The notes under the pieces are model-generated. The model was not told where the DNA came from and ran no database searches. It worked only from the letters and a program-made list of their open reading frames with translations. A program made the translations under genes and the position numbers. DNA of 64,000 nucleotides from Ceratodon purpureus (taxonomy: Eukaryota; Streptophyta; Bryopsida; Pseudoditrichales; Ditrichaceae), in contig CM026422.1 of assembly GCA_014871385.1 (NCBI GenBank), forward strand, positions 15,572,127 through 15,636,126. Reading direction: 5' to 3'. This document shows, piece by piece, positions 31,571 to 44,600 of this stretch (its first letter is position 1; each line of letters begins with the position of its first letter).

Positions 31571-33825
31571 GTGACTAACACACTACTAGACTAGAAACTA
31601 ATAACCGCGTAAGAAATCAAGAAATCCTGCAAGAAATCAAGAATCCCGTGAAATCAAAAAAAAAAAAAAAAAAAAAAACTTGATCAACATTTACACACAT
31701 AGTCCTAAACAAACAAAGCAAAATATATATACAAAGACACATGTGCCGATGCTCGAACTAGAGTACGGAGAATTTCAAGAAATCACCAAAACAAACAAGA
31801 AAGCATGTCCTGGCACGCGGAAACACTCTTACAGTGACAAATAATCCCATAACCTATTGCAATCAGAGCTCTAACAAACTACTTGCTACGCACACTCACA
31901 CGACACGAAATACAACTCAATGGTGTCATGTCATGTGCGCTCCGGACAACACCTTAGGTTTATTGCAACAAGAAGAAAACACACCGGAAAAACAACAGAC
32001 TAAAAAGCCTAGGTTTCAAAGTAAATAACAACCAGTTGAGGGAGACGACATGTGGATGAATGTCATCCAAATCCCCTCCTATGTTCTTTTATGCATAAAA
32101 AATAGACTTTTCCATATCATTTGGTGTCCATTTCTTTGAATTGTACAAAGAGATATCTTGCTATCAATGGATGTGATATTTATAAAAGTTTTTACTTTCC
32201 AATTCTTCTTCATGATTTATTTTATAAATGTTATGATTTACTTCTATGAATGTTAACTTTACAAATAGATATCTAATGCATATAAGTGCATCCATTTTTG
32301 TAAATTACCTTGTAAAATTCTCCAAAAGAACTTAGTTTAAAATCCAGTTTATATCATCATTGCATTTTGCTACATAGATATTCTCAACTCCATTTGAACT
32401 CAACAAAACCATCATGTATTAAATTTATTACCAACATATGATTTTTTCCAAAAATTAAAAGCATTGACTTGTCTTTTTGTTACCACCAGTTGTTCTACAA
32501 AAGTTGCACCTTAATTTCATTCCACAACTACTACTTTTGCATCTTAATTTCATTCTACAACTACTACTTTTGCATTAGCTGTCAACTTGTCATCAACGAC
32601 TTCAATTTGGTAGCTAATGAATGTATTACTCGCGGATATCTACATTTTTGTAGCTGACATTCACGGATAGGTATTTGTTTATAAGATAGTTTACCTAAGC
32701 CCTACTAGCTTGAGTATTCACACAATGGGCTACTTTATCTTCAAATTGCATGAATTGAAAATAAATAAAAAGTAAAAAAACTATAAAATGCTTGCTTATC
32801 TACAGGAATAAAAAAGTCTGCAAGTATCATAGATTTTGGTTATTAATTATTAAAAAATAAATATTCTTCCATTACAATTGCTCACATTTTTATATTTTCC
32901 GTACTTAATAATCTATATTTTCACTTTCAACCTCTAAAGTTCCTTGACTATGTTTCACCAAAAAACGCTCCAAAATTGCTATTTCCAATGTAAAAAGCAT
33001 GAATGAGTAAAAAATCAGTATTTTCTAATTCTAACCGTACTATCTTCATTTATATTATTGTGGTAAATAGCTCAATAAATTTCATCATAATCGACCGTAG
33101 AGATTAGAAGATAATAGCAAAAGAAATTTGAAAGCAAACTTTTTTGACACAATTTCTGACTAGGTCCACACATTCTAACTTTTTTTTCCTTAGGTTTTTT
33201 GCGCTACGGATTTTAATAGTTTTGGTGCATCTCAATGAAGACTAAGTTAGCTAATTGTATAAAAAAATTACACACAAAAAACAAGTGTAGCATCTTGAAA
33301 ACAGTATTTTTATTAAGTTGAATACAAAGGAATGTTAATTCATATTTCTTTCCTAGAAATTCCATTATATTATAAAGTCCCAATCTAAACGGTCAAAGTT
33401 AAGATTAATGTCTATACTTTAATTGATAAAAAGAAAACCCTAAAACAAATTTTTTAACATTTATGAAGGACAGAAGAAGTTTTTTGGTACACTGTCCGAA
33501 ACGGTGACAAAACTTTGATCTTTTGTGGAGTGAACATTTTGTACTGAAAGATTTTTTTTTTGAAAAATCTCAAAGATGACAATAGTAAGTATCTATAGAA
33601 ATAATCTTAGAAATTACATATGTATTTAACATGGCTACTTGAATTGCCTACCGAATAGAAAATTTCACTTTGGGTACCATAATTATTTTTTTTAAATGTC
33701 TAAATGAAAAAAATTAGAGTCCCTCAAAATCCTTGTTACAACAAACATTCAAAAAAAAAATTCGAAAGATCTTGATTTAAATTGAAGTCATAGGTACATG
33801 CCCAAGCTCTAAAAATGCCTTTGGG
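31571..33825. other. AT-rich spacer, no gene seen
   Basis: Includes a poly(A) tract at about 31657-31679 next to the copia 5' region. The rest is AT-rich without ORFs that I trust. Confidence 0.45.
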
Positions 33826-33881
33826 AGGAAAATTGTCCTTTAGGGTTAATATGGAAGGCAAATTGTCCTTTAGGGTTAATA
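33826..33881. repeat. Short direct repeat, two copies
   Basis: AATTGTCCTTTAGGGTTAAT occurs twice about 28 bp apart. Confidence 0.8.
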
Positions 33882-34043
33882 TAAATCATACAGTACCTAG
33901 TATGCCGCACAGGATTAAATTGGAAATTCCTCAAATTGTCAACCTGTTGCGCCGATAATTGAGAAGGACCAGCAACCAGCTATTTCAAATCCCTCATTAA
34001 GAACTCATAGAAGCACCATCTTCTAACTCATCATCGTCAATAT

Positions 34044-34130
34044 CAGTGGCTCTTCATTGTTGATGCCAGTGGCTCCTCATTGTTTATGTCAGTGGCCCCT
34101 CATTGCCTATGTCAGTGGACCCTCATTCTT
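34044..34130. repeat. Minisatellite, 23-bp period, about 3.8 copies
   Basis: CAGTGGC(T/C)C(T/C)TCATTG units start at 34044, 34067, 34090 and 34113. Confidence 0.85.
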
Positions 34131-34432
34131 AGAGTGAATGGCTCTTTGCTAACATACTAAAAGTTGAACAATCATTGTTTTTCTGGCAAGTTAATAATGT
34201 TTTTCATAAGCATCTACTATCAATTATTAGAACTTTGTTTTTGGGAACTTTAAAAATTTGTAGAAAATTCAATTCATCTCCAAATTTTCAATTTTTTTCC
34301 TATTTTCTAAATTTACCAGAAATATGTATTTTTATCATGTCACTTGTGCCATTTAGCCAGCAAAAGGGTTATAATTTTTTCAGTTTCTCGTGTTACTACC
34401 TTAAAAACATTAGTTCCACTTTTGATACCACT

Positions 34433-35055
34433 TCAATTCAACAAAAGATTCATTTTTCTCCTTTCCTGGGCACAAATACTCCATAGTACTCCAAACCCCC
34501 CAACATGTAGGCAACTTCAAAAATTTTGAATTTTTATATGTTCATATTTTCTATATTTATCCAACCATTATATTTCCTAGTACAATTCATTTTCCATTTA
34601 ATGAGCAAAAGGCTCCAATTTTGCTTACTCCTTGTGTTATTTCTTTAGGGGCAACTAATCTCCCGGACAATAAACCTTGCTCTCATCTTAATGACAAGGT
34701 GGGCCCTCCCCCTTCCCCTCCTTGATTCCAATTTCGGGGTCTTGCAGCCCCCTTTTAGTGATTTTTATGTTTTTAATGGAACCAAGTACCCCAAATTAGT
34801 CTATCAAAACCCAAATAGCTAATTCTAGGTAATTTATTTTTTATATATTTTTGAAATTTTAATTTTTTTCATGAGTAGAATATTTATAGGGAACATTTTG
34901 CCCCTTCCAATGGGTGCCCTCATTGGGAGCCTTGTGATTAAGACAAGGGCAAGGTTTATGGCCCAAGAACTAATCCCACTTTCAACCCCAGTTCAACTCA
35001 AAAAAACATTCGTTGTCCTCTCACCCTGGGCACGAATGCTCCATAGTACTCCAAA
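34433..35055. repeat. Diverged direct repeat pair in AT-rich spacer
   Basis: 34433-34497 and 34990-35055 are related over about 65 bp, both ending CTCCATAGTACTCCAAAC. A GAGCAAAAGG-like segment also recurs between them. This suggests a decayed repeat family copy; no coding capacity. Confidence 0.55.
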
Positions 35056-35099
35056 CAGGGTGGAAAACGTAGAAATATATGGAAGAGTGAAATAGCCTC

Positions 35100-35634
35100 G
35101 CCTCGTAAGCGAGCCAGGAGGACGGAGGTGGTGGTGTTGTGTTGGATTTCGCAGTGTGAGAGACGGGTGTTGTGCGGGTATTGGGAGGTTATTAAACGGG
35201 TGTTTGGCGGGTATTGGGTTGTTATTATAAGGGTGTTGTGTGGATATTGGGGTAGTATCGGAGGGTATTGGGCAGGTATTGGTCGCGAGTGCTGTTGTTG
35301 TGAGGCATGCGACGAAATCCGCCTAAGTTGCAGCCTGCCTTAGTTCCTTCGCACCTCCTTTCCCAGCCCAAAGGCACAGACCAAAAGCACAGGCCAAGCA
35401 GGAGGAGAGCCTTGGCGAAGCAGAGCATGCACCACCACCACCATAGCCACAGCCCTCGACCTTGCCCTCGCTCGCTCCCAAACAACAGACACCGCCATCA
35501 ATCGCAATTCGCCACGGCCACCCCGGGGAGGTCAGGTGATCAGGTCAGGTAGGGGTTCAGGCTAAGGTCCAGGAGGGGAGGAGGAGAGGAGAGGAGAGGA
35601 GGGAGAAGAGAGGGGAGGAGGAGAGGGAGGCGCC
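35100..35634 (+). promoter_or_regulatory. Promoter and 5' UTR region of the UPL6-like gene
   Basis: 35100-35290 carries a degenerate GGGTRTTG-rich repeat. 35573-35632, directly before the ATG, is almost pure GA (GAGGAGAGGAGAGGAG-like), typical of GAGA-rich plant 5' leaders. No TATA box is obvious. Confidence 0.45.
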
Positions 35635-38600
35635 ATGTTCTTCTCCGGGGATCCGACTGTCAAGAAGAAGGTGGATCTGGGAGGCCGGAGCGGCAAGGAG
35701 CGCGACCGCCAGAAGCTGCTGCTGCAGACCAAGCTCGAGCGGGAGCAGCGTCAGCGCTGGCGGATTCAGACGCAGAGTGCTAAGCATATTCAGGTAAGCC
35801 CGTGCCGTGATTGCGCAAACCCTAGGTCGGGGCGGGGGACGGAGAGCCGGGGTTGCGGTCGTCAATTATGCTTCGGTTAGTTCGTTTTTTGTTTCATCGG
35901 GCGTGAATTTGAGTGGGAGATCGAGGTGGAGTTCTTTGGGGGATTGGTTGCGGTGAATTTTGATGTTTGATTGTGTGGTTTCGGGAGGAGGATGACTGCG
36001 GGGAGTGTTTGTAGAGGATGTGATTGATTGATTGTTTGTTGAATTCTTTGTTTGTTTGATTGATTGATTGAGTTAGTGGTTGTTGTGGACTTGGGAGCGT
36101 TTCTCTGTGTGGTGATGTGAATGCGAGGTGAATGAGCTGCGCGGATGGCTAGAACGGGGAGACGAGAGTTGCAGTCGCTGGAGAGTTGTTTCGTGGAGAG
36201 TTTCCTGGTGCAATAGGGCGCATTGCGGTTTGTAGTTTTAGTGCACGATACAGTATAATTGTAGTTTTGTGCTCGTGTGAACATAGGCGTGAGTATATTA
36301 TTTGGTTGATGTTCTAGTGTTGTTGTGCTCATGGCCGTGAGTGTACCGACGGTGATGGCTTAGCTGGTGTACGTTTGATTAGCAGCTGGAGGAGTGTGGC
36401 ATGAGTCTTTTGCGAGCCTTGCTGAACTATTCAAGAAACTGAACGGACTACTCTATGGTTATTATTTTTTGAGGATCAATCTCAATGACTGGCGAGTGAG
36501 AAAGTGCTAGGTTATACCGATCATGTTTTTTAGTGCAATTAGGGTGTGTTTTGAGCGGGTGCTCTGTTCAAGGGTAAAGTTAGGTCACACACAGATTGTA
36601 CTCTGTGTGTGCAATCTTGATTGGACAAGAAGCAGTCAATATTCACTTGAAGTTCTAAAGACGAGTTCCACCGTGATTTTCTACAGAAATTTGTAAGAGG
36701 AAGGAGGGAGGTCGCTGCAGTACGACCGGTTATTCGAAGTGAATTTTGTGCTATCCATGGGGAGTTCGGTGAGAGAGCAGACAGGTGAGATCCTCTTATC
36801 ATGAAGCGTGGAAAGATATGTTTGAATTTCTGAAATTCTCGAAAGATTGTACCACTCTCCTGAATTAACGTGTCTTGTGTCCACTCATTTGACGCACAAC
36901 TCTTCGTTTTTGGACTCTGTTACACCATTCTTGAGCTGGACTTGTTGAAATGGAGTCACATCTTTTTGTGTGGCAGCTAATGAGAGCTCCGTTATGGAAT
37001 GTTGCTCTCCTTGCTATCATCTGAAGTACACCTAAGATGACCGACGGAGCGATTTGTACAAATTTTATTTAGGGTTTTTTGCTCAGTTTTGTTAATGAAC
37101 TGTTAACAGGCCCATGTTTTAGCCGTTGATTGGAAACCCTAGTCCTATTCTTGCGTCTATCACCGTGTCTTGTCGTGTTTTCGGGCATTATTTTATCACA
37201 AACAGGAGCATTAATACTAATTGAAGAAAGACCTCAGGGTTTTGGACACTAGAAATACCCTGTAGTGAATAAGGAATATCGAAATAGGTATTGAAAGCCA
37301 AATCACCTAGCGGCTACTGGCATTTGCTTGGGTTATATCACTTTGTAATGTAATTCTTTTGTGAACTTATTTCAGGAGAGAGCTTGTTAGAATCCGTGAC
37401 TAAGGTGCTTTGGAGACATTGAATATTTGGCTTACCTTTAATTTTAGCTCCATCAGCCTAGTTTATGGCCTGTGTAAATATACAGCAACATACGGGTCAC
37501 GAACTAGGTGTTTCTGATTATTCCTGTTTCATCGCACTGTACGTAATTAGGGTCCGACGTGGTTTCTCTTTTAATACGTATGTGCAGTTCTTGAGTTGCT
37601 TGTTCATTCGCTTAAAGGGAAATGGCTGCTTCTAATGTCTCCTTTGTATTAATTGCATGTGTATGAAAAGCAGAACTGCATTTCAATCGTCCGCCAAATA
37701 TCTTCCTCAGCTATTTTTTTTCTTCCAAGCATCAAACGATGGAGACATGCAGCGCCTTGTTGTGGCTTGTCGACTTTTGAAGCAAAGCCTCATACATAGT
37801 GAGTTCCACGGCTATATATTGTGTCGTAACTTTTGCATTGAACTTGGTCGTACAACATAAAATTGTTCAAATTGTTCAGAAGGAATCACAGTCTGATAAG
37901 AATTACACCTGCAACCAATGAGCGTGCACATTTTAGTTCATGGAGAGGCTTGTTCTGATTGTACACTCTTGAGTAATTTTACCAGTAGAATAAGAGTGGA
38001 TGACCTCCATTTGTTTTCAAAAATATTCGTTTAATTTGTAAAAAAGTATCTCTTTCCTTATTAGTTACGTATTCTTACGATTTTTTGGTGCAGGTAATAT
38101 GTCGGAATTGTTTGCAGCAGATGCCAATACCCCTGAGTGGCAGATTGCAAGTCACAGGCAAAAGCGCCTGGCGTCCTTGTGTGTTCTTTCGTTGTATGTT
38201 AATTGGTAAGTGAAGTAGTTGTTCAGTAGCTTGGACTTAACGTTTGGAAATCTGTTATGTTAGAGTTGTTCAGCGGCAGCTATAGGTCGAGGTTGTATCC
38301 GCTGACCAATATCTCATGCTATTTTTTTCGTCATCACAGGTATTCATTTAACTCCTTGATGTCATGGGTAGTGAAGAGTCGAAACTGCTGCATTGAGTTT
38401 TAACTTGGTAAAGTCTGAAGAGTTGCATCGTTATATTTTGTATTGGTTTATGATGATCTCTTATTTTGCTTCTGCAGCATCTCAATGAAACTAGAGCTGT
38501 TAAAAGATGTGCATGCATCTGCGATGTCACAAGATCCATCCTCAGTTCTATTGGAGACGCTGCTGATAGTGACAAATGATGATTCTCCATGGGGAACTGC

Positions 38601-41600
38601 AGTGATGGACCATCTTTTGAGGAACAAATTGTTTCATTTTCTCCGTCACATCTTACTCCAAGTGGTAGGTCTCACAAGCAGGATAAAGGAATGGATGTTA
38701 CGGTTTTCCTTGCAGACCGAGGGTATCTAAACGTGGCTTTGAATGAAAGTTGTTAACATAGGAAGTCTAAACATGGTATTATGAAAACTGGAGTGTATTA
38801 ATGAACAGCAGGCATTTGTTCTGACAGCGTCAGTGGTATTCCTTACATGTACAGCAACCAGATGCAAATCAAGCTTCAAGAGAAAGGAGCTACTTGGAGT
38901 ACGTTGTTTGCTGCCTCGCTAAGAGATATGTCCAAAGAGTAAATGCGGGAACTAGCTTGCCATTGCAGTGGGGATTTCCCTGTCAAGTCTTATCCATACC
39001 TTTGCTATGGCAAAGGTATCCATCATTGAAGCGGGTAAGAGCTGCTGTTTGATCTTAAGATCTTGCAACTAAGTTTGAAGTGGTCATAAACAGTGTTGTC
39101 TATAGCAGGTTGTTTATTGATTGATCAATTGGACTAATTTTGCAGGATTTTAATTGTGCATGGAAGTTTTTGCTATGTTCTGCTTTTTACATGTAATATA
39201 ATGTATTTTATTCAGCCACTAATTTGTCTCGGTGCTTTCAGGTTTTTGTTGACGAGGGTTTGTGGGGACACTCCATTCATCTGATTGCAAAAAATCTTTC
39301 TGAGTTTTCAACTCTATTGCCTCCATATATCAAACCGGAATTTCCTTCCAGCATCTGCCTTCTTGGAAACCTACTTGAAGTGGCTGCGTATGGTCTTTCT
39401 CGCTCGGACTGTACCCTCCAATTGGTAAGGCTTATGATTTTATTTTGTTTTCATCATGAATAAAGCAATATCAGAAAATGAATCTTAATGCGTTTCCAAG
39501 GATTTTACATTTTATTCTGCCTTCAAGTTTTCTCATGTATTACTGGCATGCCGTATGACATGTTCCTGTGGTCGTCAGAATTTCTAGACTCTTAGTTTAT
39601 TTCGCTCTTCCTTGAATTCATGTATTTAGCATCCTTATTTTGTAGTGGTATTCTCATTGCAGGCAACAGACTTTGCAGTAGTTGGCAGATACATGTTGGA
39701 GGATCTTCCTTCATCGTTCTTCAGAAGTGCAAAGGACAAGAATTATGATGGTAGAACATCTTACTGTTTCGACTCACCTGCTTACGTACATGTAGTCATG
39801 AACCTAGGACCATAGCATGTACTGGCAACTGAAATGGGTTTTTATGGGCTAGAACTGAATTTCAAACAAGCACTCCACGACTTTTTTTCATTCTTTCTGT
39901 TTAAGATGAGAAATTACTCTTTCATAAGTCGTTATTTTAATTTTAAAATAAATAGACAATCTGTTAAAACAGCAGACTGTCTGTTAAATAAAGCTGTAGA
40001 GGGATCTCTTCCACGACAAGGTTAGAATTTGCTGCGAGAATTTGGCCAGACGTCCTGAGCAACTATCCACCAGTTTGCATATTTAGCGTTTCTTCAGTAA
40101 GTTGCAGTGATTCAGTGTTGGGTTGTTTTGAAGGACAACAGAGGGCTGATTCGCAGTTACTGTAGTGTCTGACGATCCAGGTTTTGACGAGGACATGGAC
40201 ATTGATGAGCCTGGAACAACAGCTTCTGACCCGGCGCTGGAGCAACAGCTACTGCATGCTGCAGACCCGGAATTTCTACAGAACTTGGTAATGCATGCTG
40301 ACCAACTTATTCCGCGCTGCTGTTATGTCAAGGGACTAATCAAGTGTTCAGATGGTTTAATCCACTTCGGACTCGGATTGCCTATATATACGGGCGTATA
40401 GGGAGGTTAATTTAGAGCATCAGATTTCTTGGAGAGATGATGAATGGAGTAGAAGAGTTTTATATCTGGAGATTTATTGGAATTGACTGTGATGTGATTA
40501 GGTCAGAGTGGCGTTTCTGCAATTTACATCAAGAGGACCTGCTCTAGGATCTGAAGCTGAGGCAGTGGGAGCAACTTGTGCATTTTTGTACTCCCTCTTC
40601 ATGACGTTACCAACATCAAATGTTATTACTGGTCTGGCATACAAGGCTCAGCTTGTACCTCACCTGTGGTCTCATATAAAACGATATCACCGGCTTCAAT
40701 CCTGGCCTTCTATTGAGTTTAAGGGAAGGAAATCGTTGGAAATTCAGAATTCCAGATTATTAGGCTGGATGTTACCACTTGCTGTCTTTTGCCCTGTGTA
40801 CAGGTGAGCTTTCTCTCCAGGTTTTCAGGGGCTTTTGACTTCACGTCATGATCCCCGTTTTTTCTGATTACGGTAGTTCTGTGATATGTTCTTTTAGTCT
40901 GACGTGTTTGGATTTAACTGTTTAGGATTCCTTATGAAAGTTCAGAATGCTTAGCCCAACCTTTCTCGCTCTCCGATTTCTAATCGACGCTAGGGGAAGT
41001 TGGTTGTGTTAGAAGTATATAATGGGGAGTATCTAACATCTGACCTCTGTATCATGCTCGTGCAGTTATTTGTTAATGAGCATAGACAACGAGGACTTTT
41101 ATGAACAACAACGACCTCTTTCTCTACCTGATATTGTTCAACTGGTGTCAGTGTTGAAAGAGGTTAGTGCAGTTTGTCAGAGTTGATATGGCTTTGATGT
41201 ATGTCTGGACTCAGATGCTTTTTCCAACATAATAATTGTCATGTTTTAGAATCATGAACATGGTTTTCTTGTTTCTAAAAGAAAATGTGCATTGTAGAAC
41301 CTTGGAAAAATTTGTTGCAAGGAACGGGTTGAATGATTACAGGTCAAGTACAGATGAAATTTTAGTTTTTCTGCACGTTGTCATATGCAGGCGTGCCAAT
41401 TTTTCACATAAGTCATTTTCATGGACTTAAGTCCGATTCTCTCAGGTTTTTGCAAGAACAATCTAGAGAAGGAGTGCGTGTGTGAGAAATGAGTGGTGTT
41501 ATGGATTCATAATGCGCTTCAGATTTGATTTGCTAGAGGTTGCCAATTGTAATTTCTGACCTTATTGTGCTGCATTTTGCCAAATTAAGATATAACCCTA

Positions 41601-44600
41601 AATAAATTCTTCTGAATCTTTGTACATGCAGGCTTTATGGCAACTTTTATGGGTCTTGACGAACAAGCAACAGACAGGTCCTGTTCAGAAGCCTGGCCTA
41701 GACTCGTCTACATCCCGAAAGTTGTTCTCCACGCAAATGTTCCAGCCGTTTGTTAGCAAAGCTGCATCGCGCCTTTTAGCAGAGGTGTGGTCATTGATGC
41801 ATTTGCTCACTTCACCTCACCTCACTCCTACCTCACCTCAATCAATTGCTCAGTTTGTTTGCCACTTTACGTTTGAAAAAGCTGGATGTAGCAAAACTTG
41901 GAAACTTGGAAATATGGTTTCACTTATCTCCACGTTTCCTCCAGTTGCATGACCGTAACAGCAGGCGGCAATTCACGCCTTCCGAAGATTTCCATGCACG
42001 AGAAGGTGTTGACGAGGTTTTTGTGACACAGGTTAGTACCAGAGGAAGTCTTGTGAACATTGCTTTGCTTTTATTCTTGGGCGTTGAGGGATGTCTATTC
42101 TATGAATTTGAAGTTTGTATTTCCATACAGGTTCCTACTGTTATCACGCATTAGTGTTTAGGGAAGATCAGTCTTGCCCCCTCGTCTGCATCGACATTTA
42201 AATGTTTCTGTGTTGTTTTCTGGAGTTATCTGTGGTTTTTGTCTCGTATATTTTTAGTTCTCGTAGCATTTTCAATTTATTAAAGCTTCCCGCAATACCA
42301 CTGCTTTCAAATTGTAGATTCTTGTGAATAAAAACATGACAATAGATCTATGGTGTATTTTTGGAAGTTTCTCGTTGAGGGGCTTATGGTACATGCATTG
42401 CTTTCGGACTATTGTCTTTGCAGGCGGAGGGAGAGCACACAAGGGCACAGGATGTTTTAAGACAAGCTCCTTTTCTGGTTCCATTCAAGGATAGAGTGCG
42501 CATCTTTACGGTATTCAAAAGTCTAGGACTTCACAAACCTTTCAGTCGACTATCATTTGGAACTCACTGCCTTTTAAATAGAAAATGTTCAACAGGCTAT
42601 CTAGAATATCTCTTTTTATCCATTGTTCCCTCTTCTGGGGATGGTCGATAAGCATGAACTGTGTTATGTTTTGTGGGTCTGTGCAGTCGCATATAGCCGC
42701 AGCAAGGGCAGAAAGTGGTCCGCACAATCCCATGGGAAGGATCCGGATTAAAATCAGAAGAGATCACATCACAGAAGACGCATTTGCCCAGCTCAACGAA
42801 GTTAGCGCTGATGCTCTGAAAGGGACGGTAATGAATCTCTCCAGCTGGGACTCTGGGTATTTTGGTAGATGCTACCTTAATAATGTTTTTGCAGATACTG
42901 CTGATTTTCAAATTACTCACTTATAAGTGAAGTTGAAGTGGCTCAACTGTAACTGATGAGCGGAGTGCTGAACCTGACGGACTGTCAGCTGTCTCACAGC
43001 CTGCTCTATAGTTCCTTGTTTCGTTACAGATTTTCAGTTACGTAAACTTCGGCTGAGGAGGTTAACAAAAAACATGATTTTGTTTTCAGATTCGGGTTAC
43101 TTTTGTAAATGAATTGGGCGTAGAGGAAGCTGGTGTGGATGGCGGGGGGATTTTTAAAGATTTCATGGAAGGTATAACGAAAACAGGCTTTGATGTACAG
43201 TATGGGCTCTTCAAGGTACATCTCTACATTCTATCCATCGGTATATCCTGGCAGCAGTCATTTTATGAAGATCTTTTGCATTGCATCATCCCTAGAATAG
43301 CTTTTTGATTGGTCACTTTGGTAGTTACACTCAGTGATCAACACCTTTGAATCATTCCTTGTACGAAATATACAATTATAAAGTGTATTTAGTAAAGTCT
43401 AGATTGGAAATGATTAATGGCAGCTGCTATGGTAGTACTTTTGTTCTTATTAAATTACATTACATTTGTGCAGGAAACAGCTGATCACTTGCTATATCCT
43501 AATCCGGCATCTCAAATGGTATCTGATGAGCATCTTCAGTATTTCGAGTTCTTTGGAAAAATACTTGGAAAGGTACGGTGTGTTTCTGGTGTTGGATTCA
43601 TTCATCTGCAGCCCATTCATTTGGAGTTTGTACTGGATGTTGCATTGTGTTGTCTGAAAAGTTTTTGGTTGGAATCACCGGCTTGACCAACATGAGCATT
43701 ATGCGATTCGACCAAATGGGTTTCTCCTGTACAATGTGTAGTTTCTTGGTATTTGTGTGATCTTCCATAATAGTATAAGTTTAATGTGTGGTGTGCTTAC
43801 GCAGGCAATGTCAGAAGGAATTCTTGTGGATATTCCATTTGCAAATTTTTTCTTGAGCAAGCTTCGAAAGAAGTAGGCTCCCGATCTTCCAAATTTTAAA
43901 AGTTGCCATTAATCATTAATTTTTGTAACAAATCTGATGTACGTGTCGTCATTAATGTTAGAAAATTATAAATCTTCCCAATTTATATTTCTGACATTTT
44001 GTGGTTATCCCGGTTCGCTTGTCTTTTGCTGCCTGCCTAGTGTGTGCAAGGGGTTACCTGCTTGATTATCGTTTACTTTTTAGACTTAAAACAGTTACTG
44101 ATAAGATAACATTTGGTTGCTGTCAGGCATAATTATTTGCATGATTTACCCTCCTTGGACCCGGAACTCTATCAAAATTTGCTATTTCTCAAGGTATGAT
44201 CTGGTGCCTACTTTTAGAGTGCTTGTATTTAGGTCTAGTGTACCCTGCTGTGGTTTTCTTATCCTGGACTGGGAGCAACAAGGTTCGCAATTAGATTGAT
44301 ATAATCTTCATTGTGACTAACACATGTAAGGTAGAAAAGTTACTGTAATTTGGGCAAGATTGTTTCTGGAGGGCAAATTCTAGACCCATAGTTTTGATCG
44401 AAGTTTGAGGGGGCTGAACCGTGTTGCTTGGTGTTGCAGTAGTTTGATGTTGTTTGTAACCAAATTAGCAACCCGAGATTTGTTACCTTACTCAGTGTAC
44501 ACCGTCCTTAATATGATCTTTGCAACTGAATGTGACAGCATTATGATGGAGATTTGTCCCAATTAGCTGTTTATTTCGTGGTTATGGACAACGAGTACGG

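Noticed and set aside
31856..31875. ATCAGAGCTCTAAC, similar to a copia primer-binding site
   Set aside because: It is on the plus strand while the copia remnant reads on the minus strand, and the TGGT start is missing.
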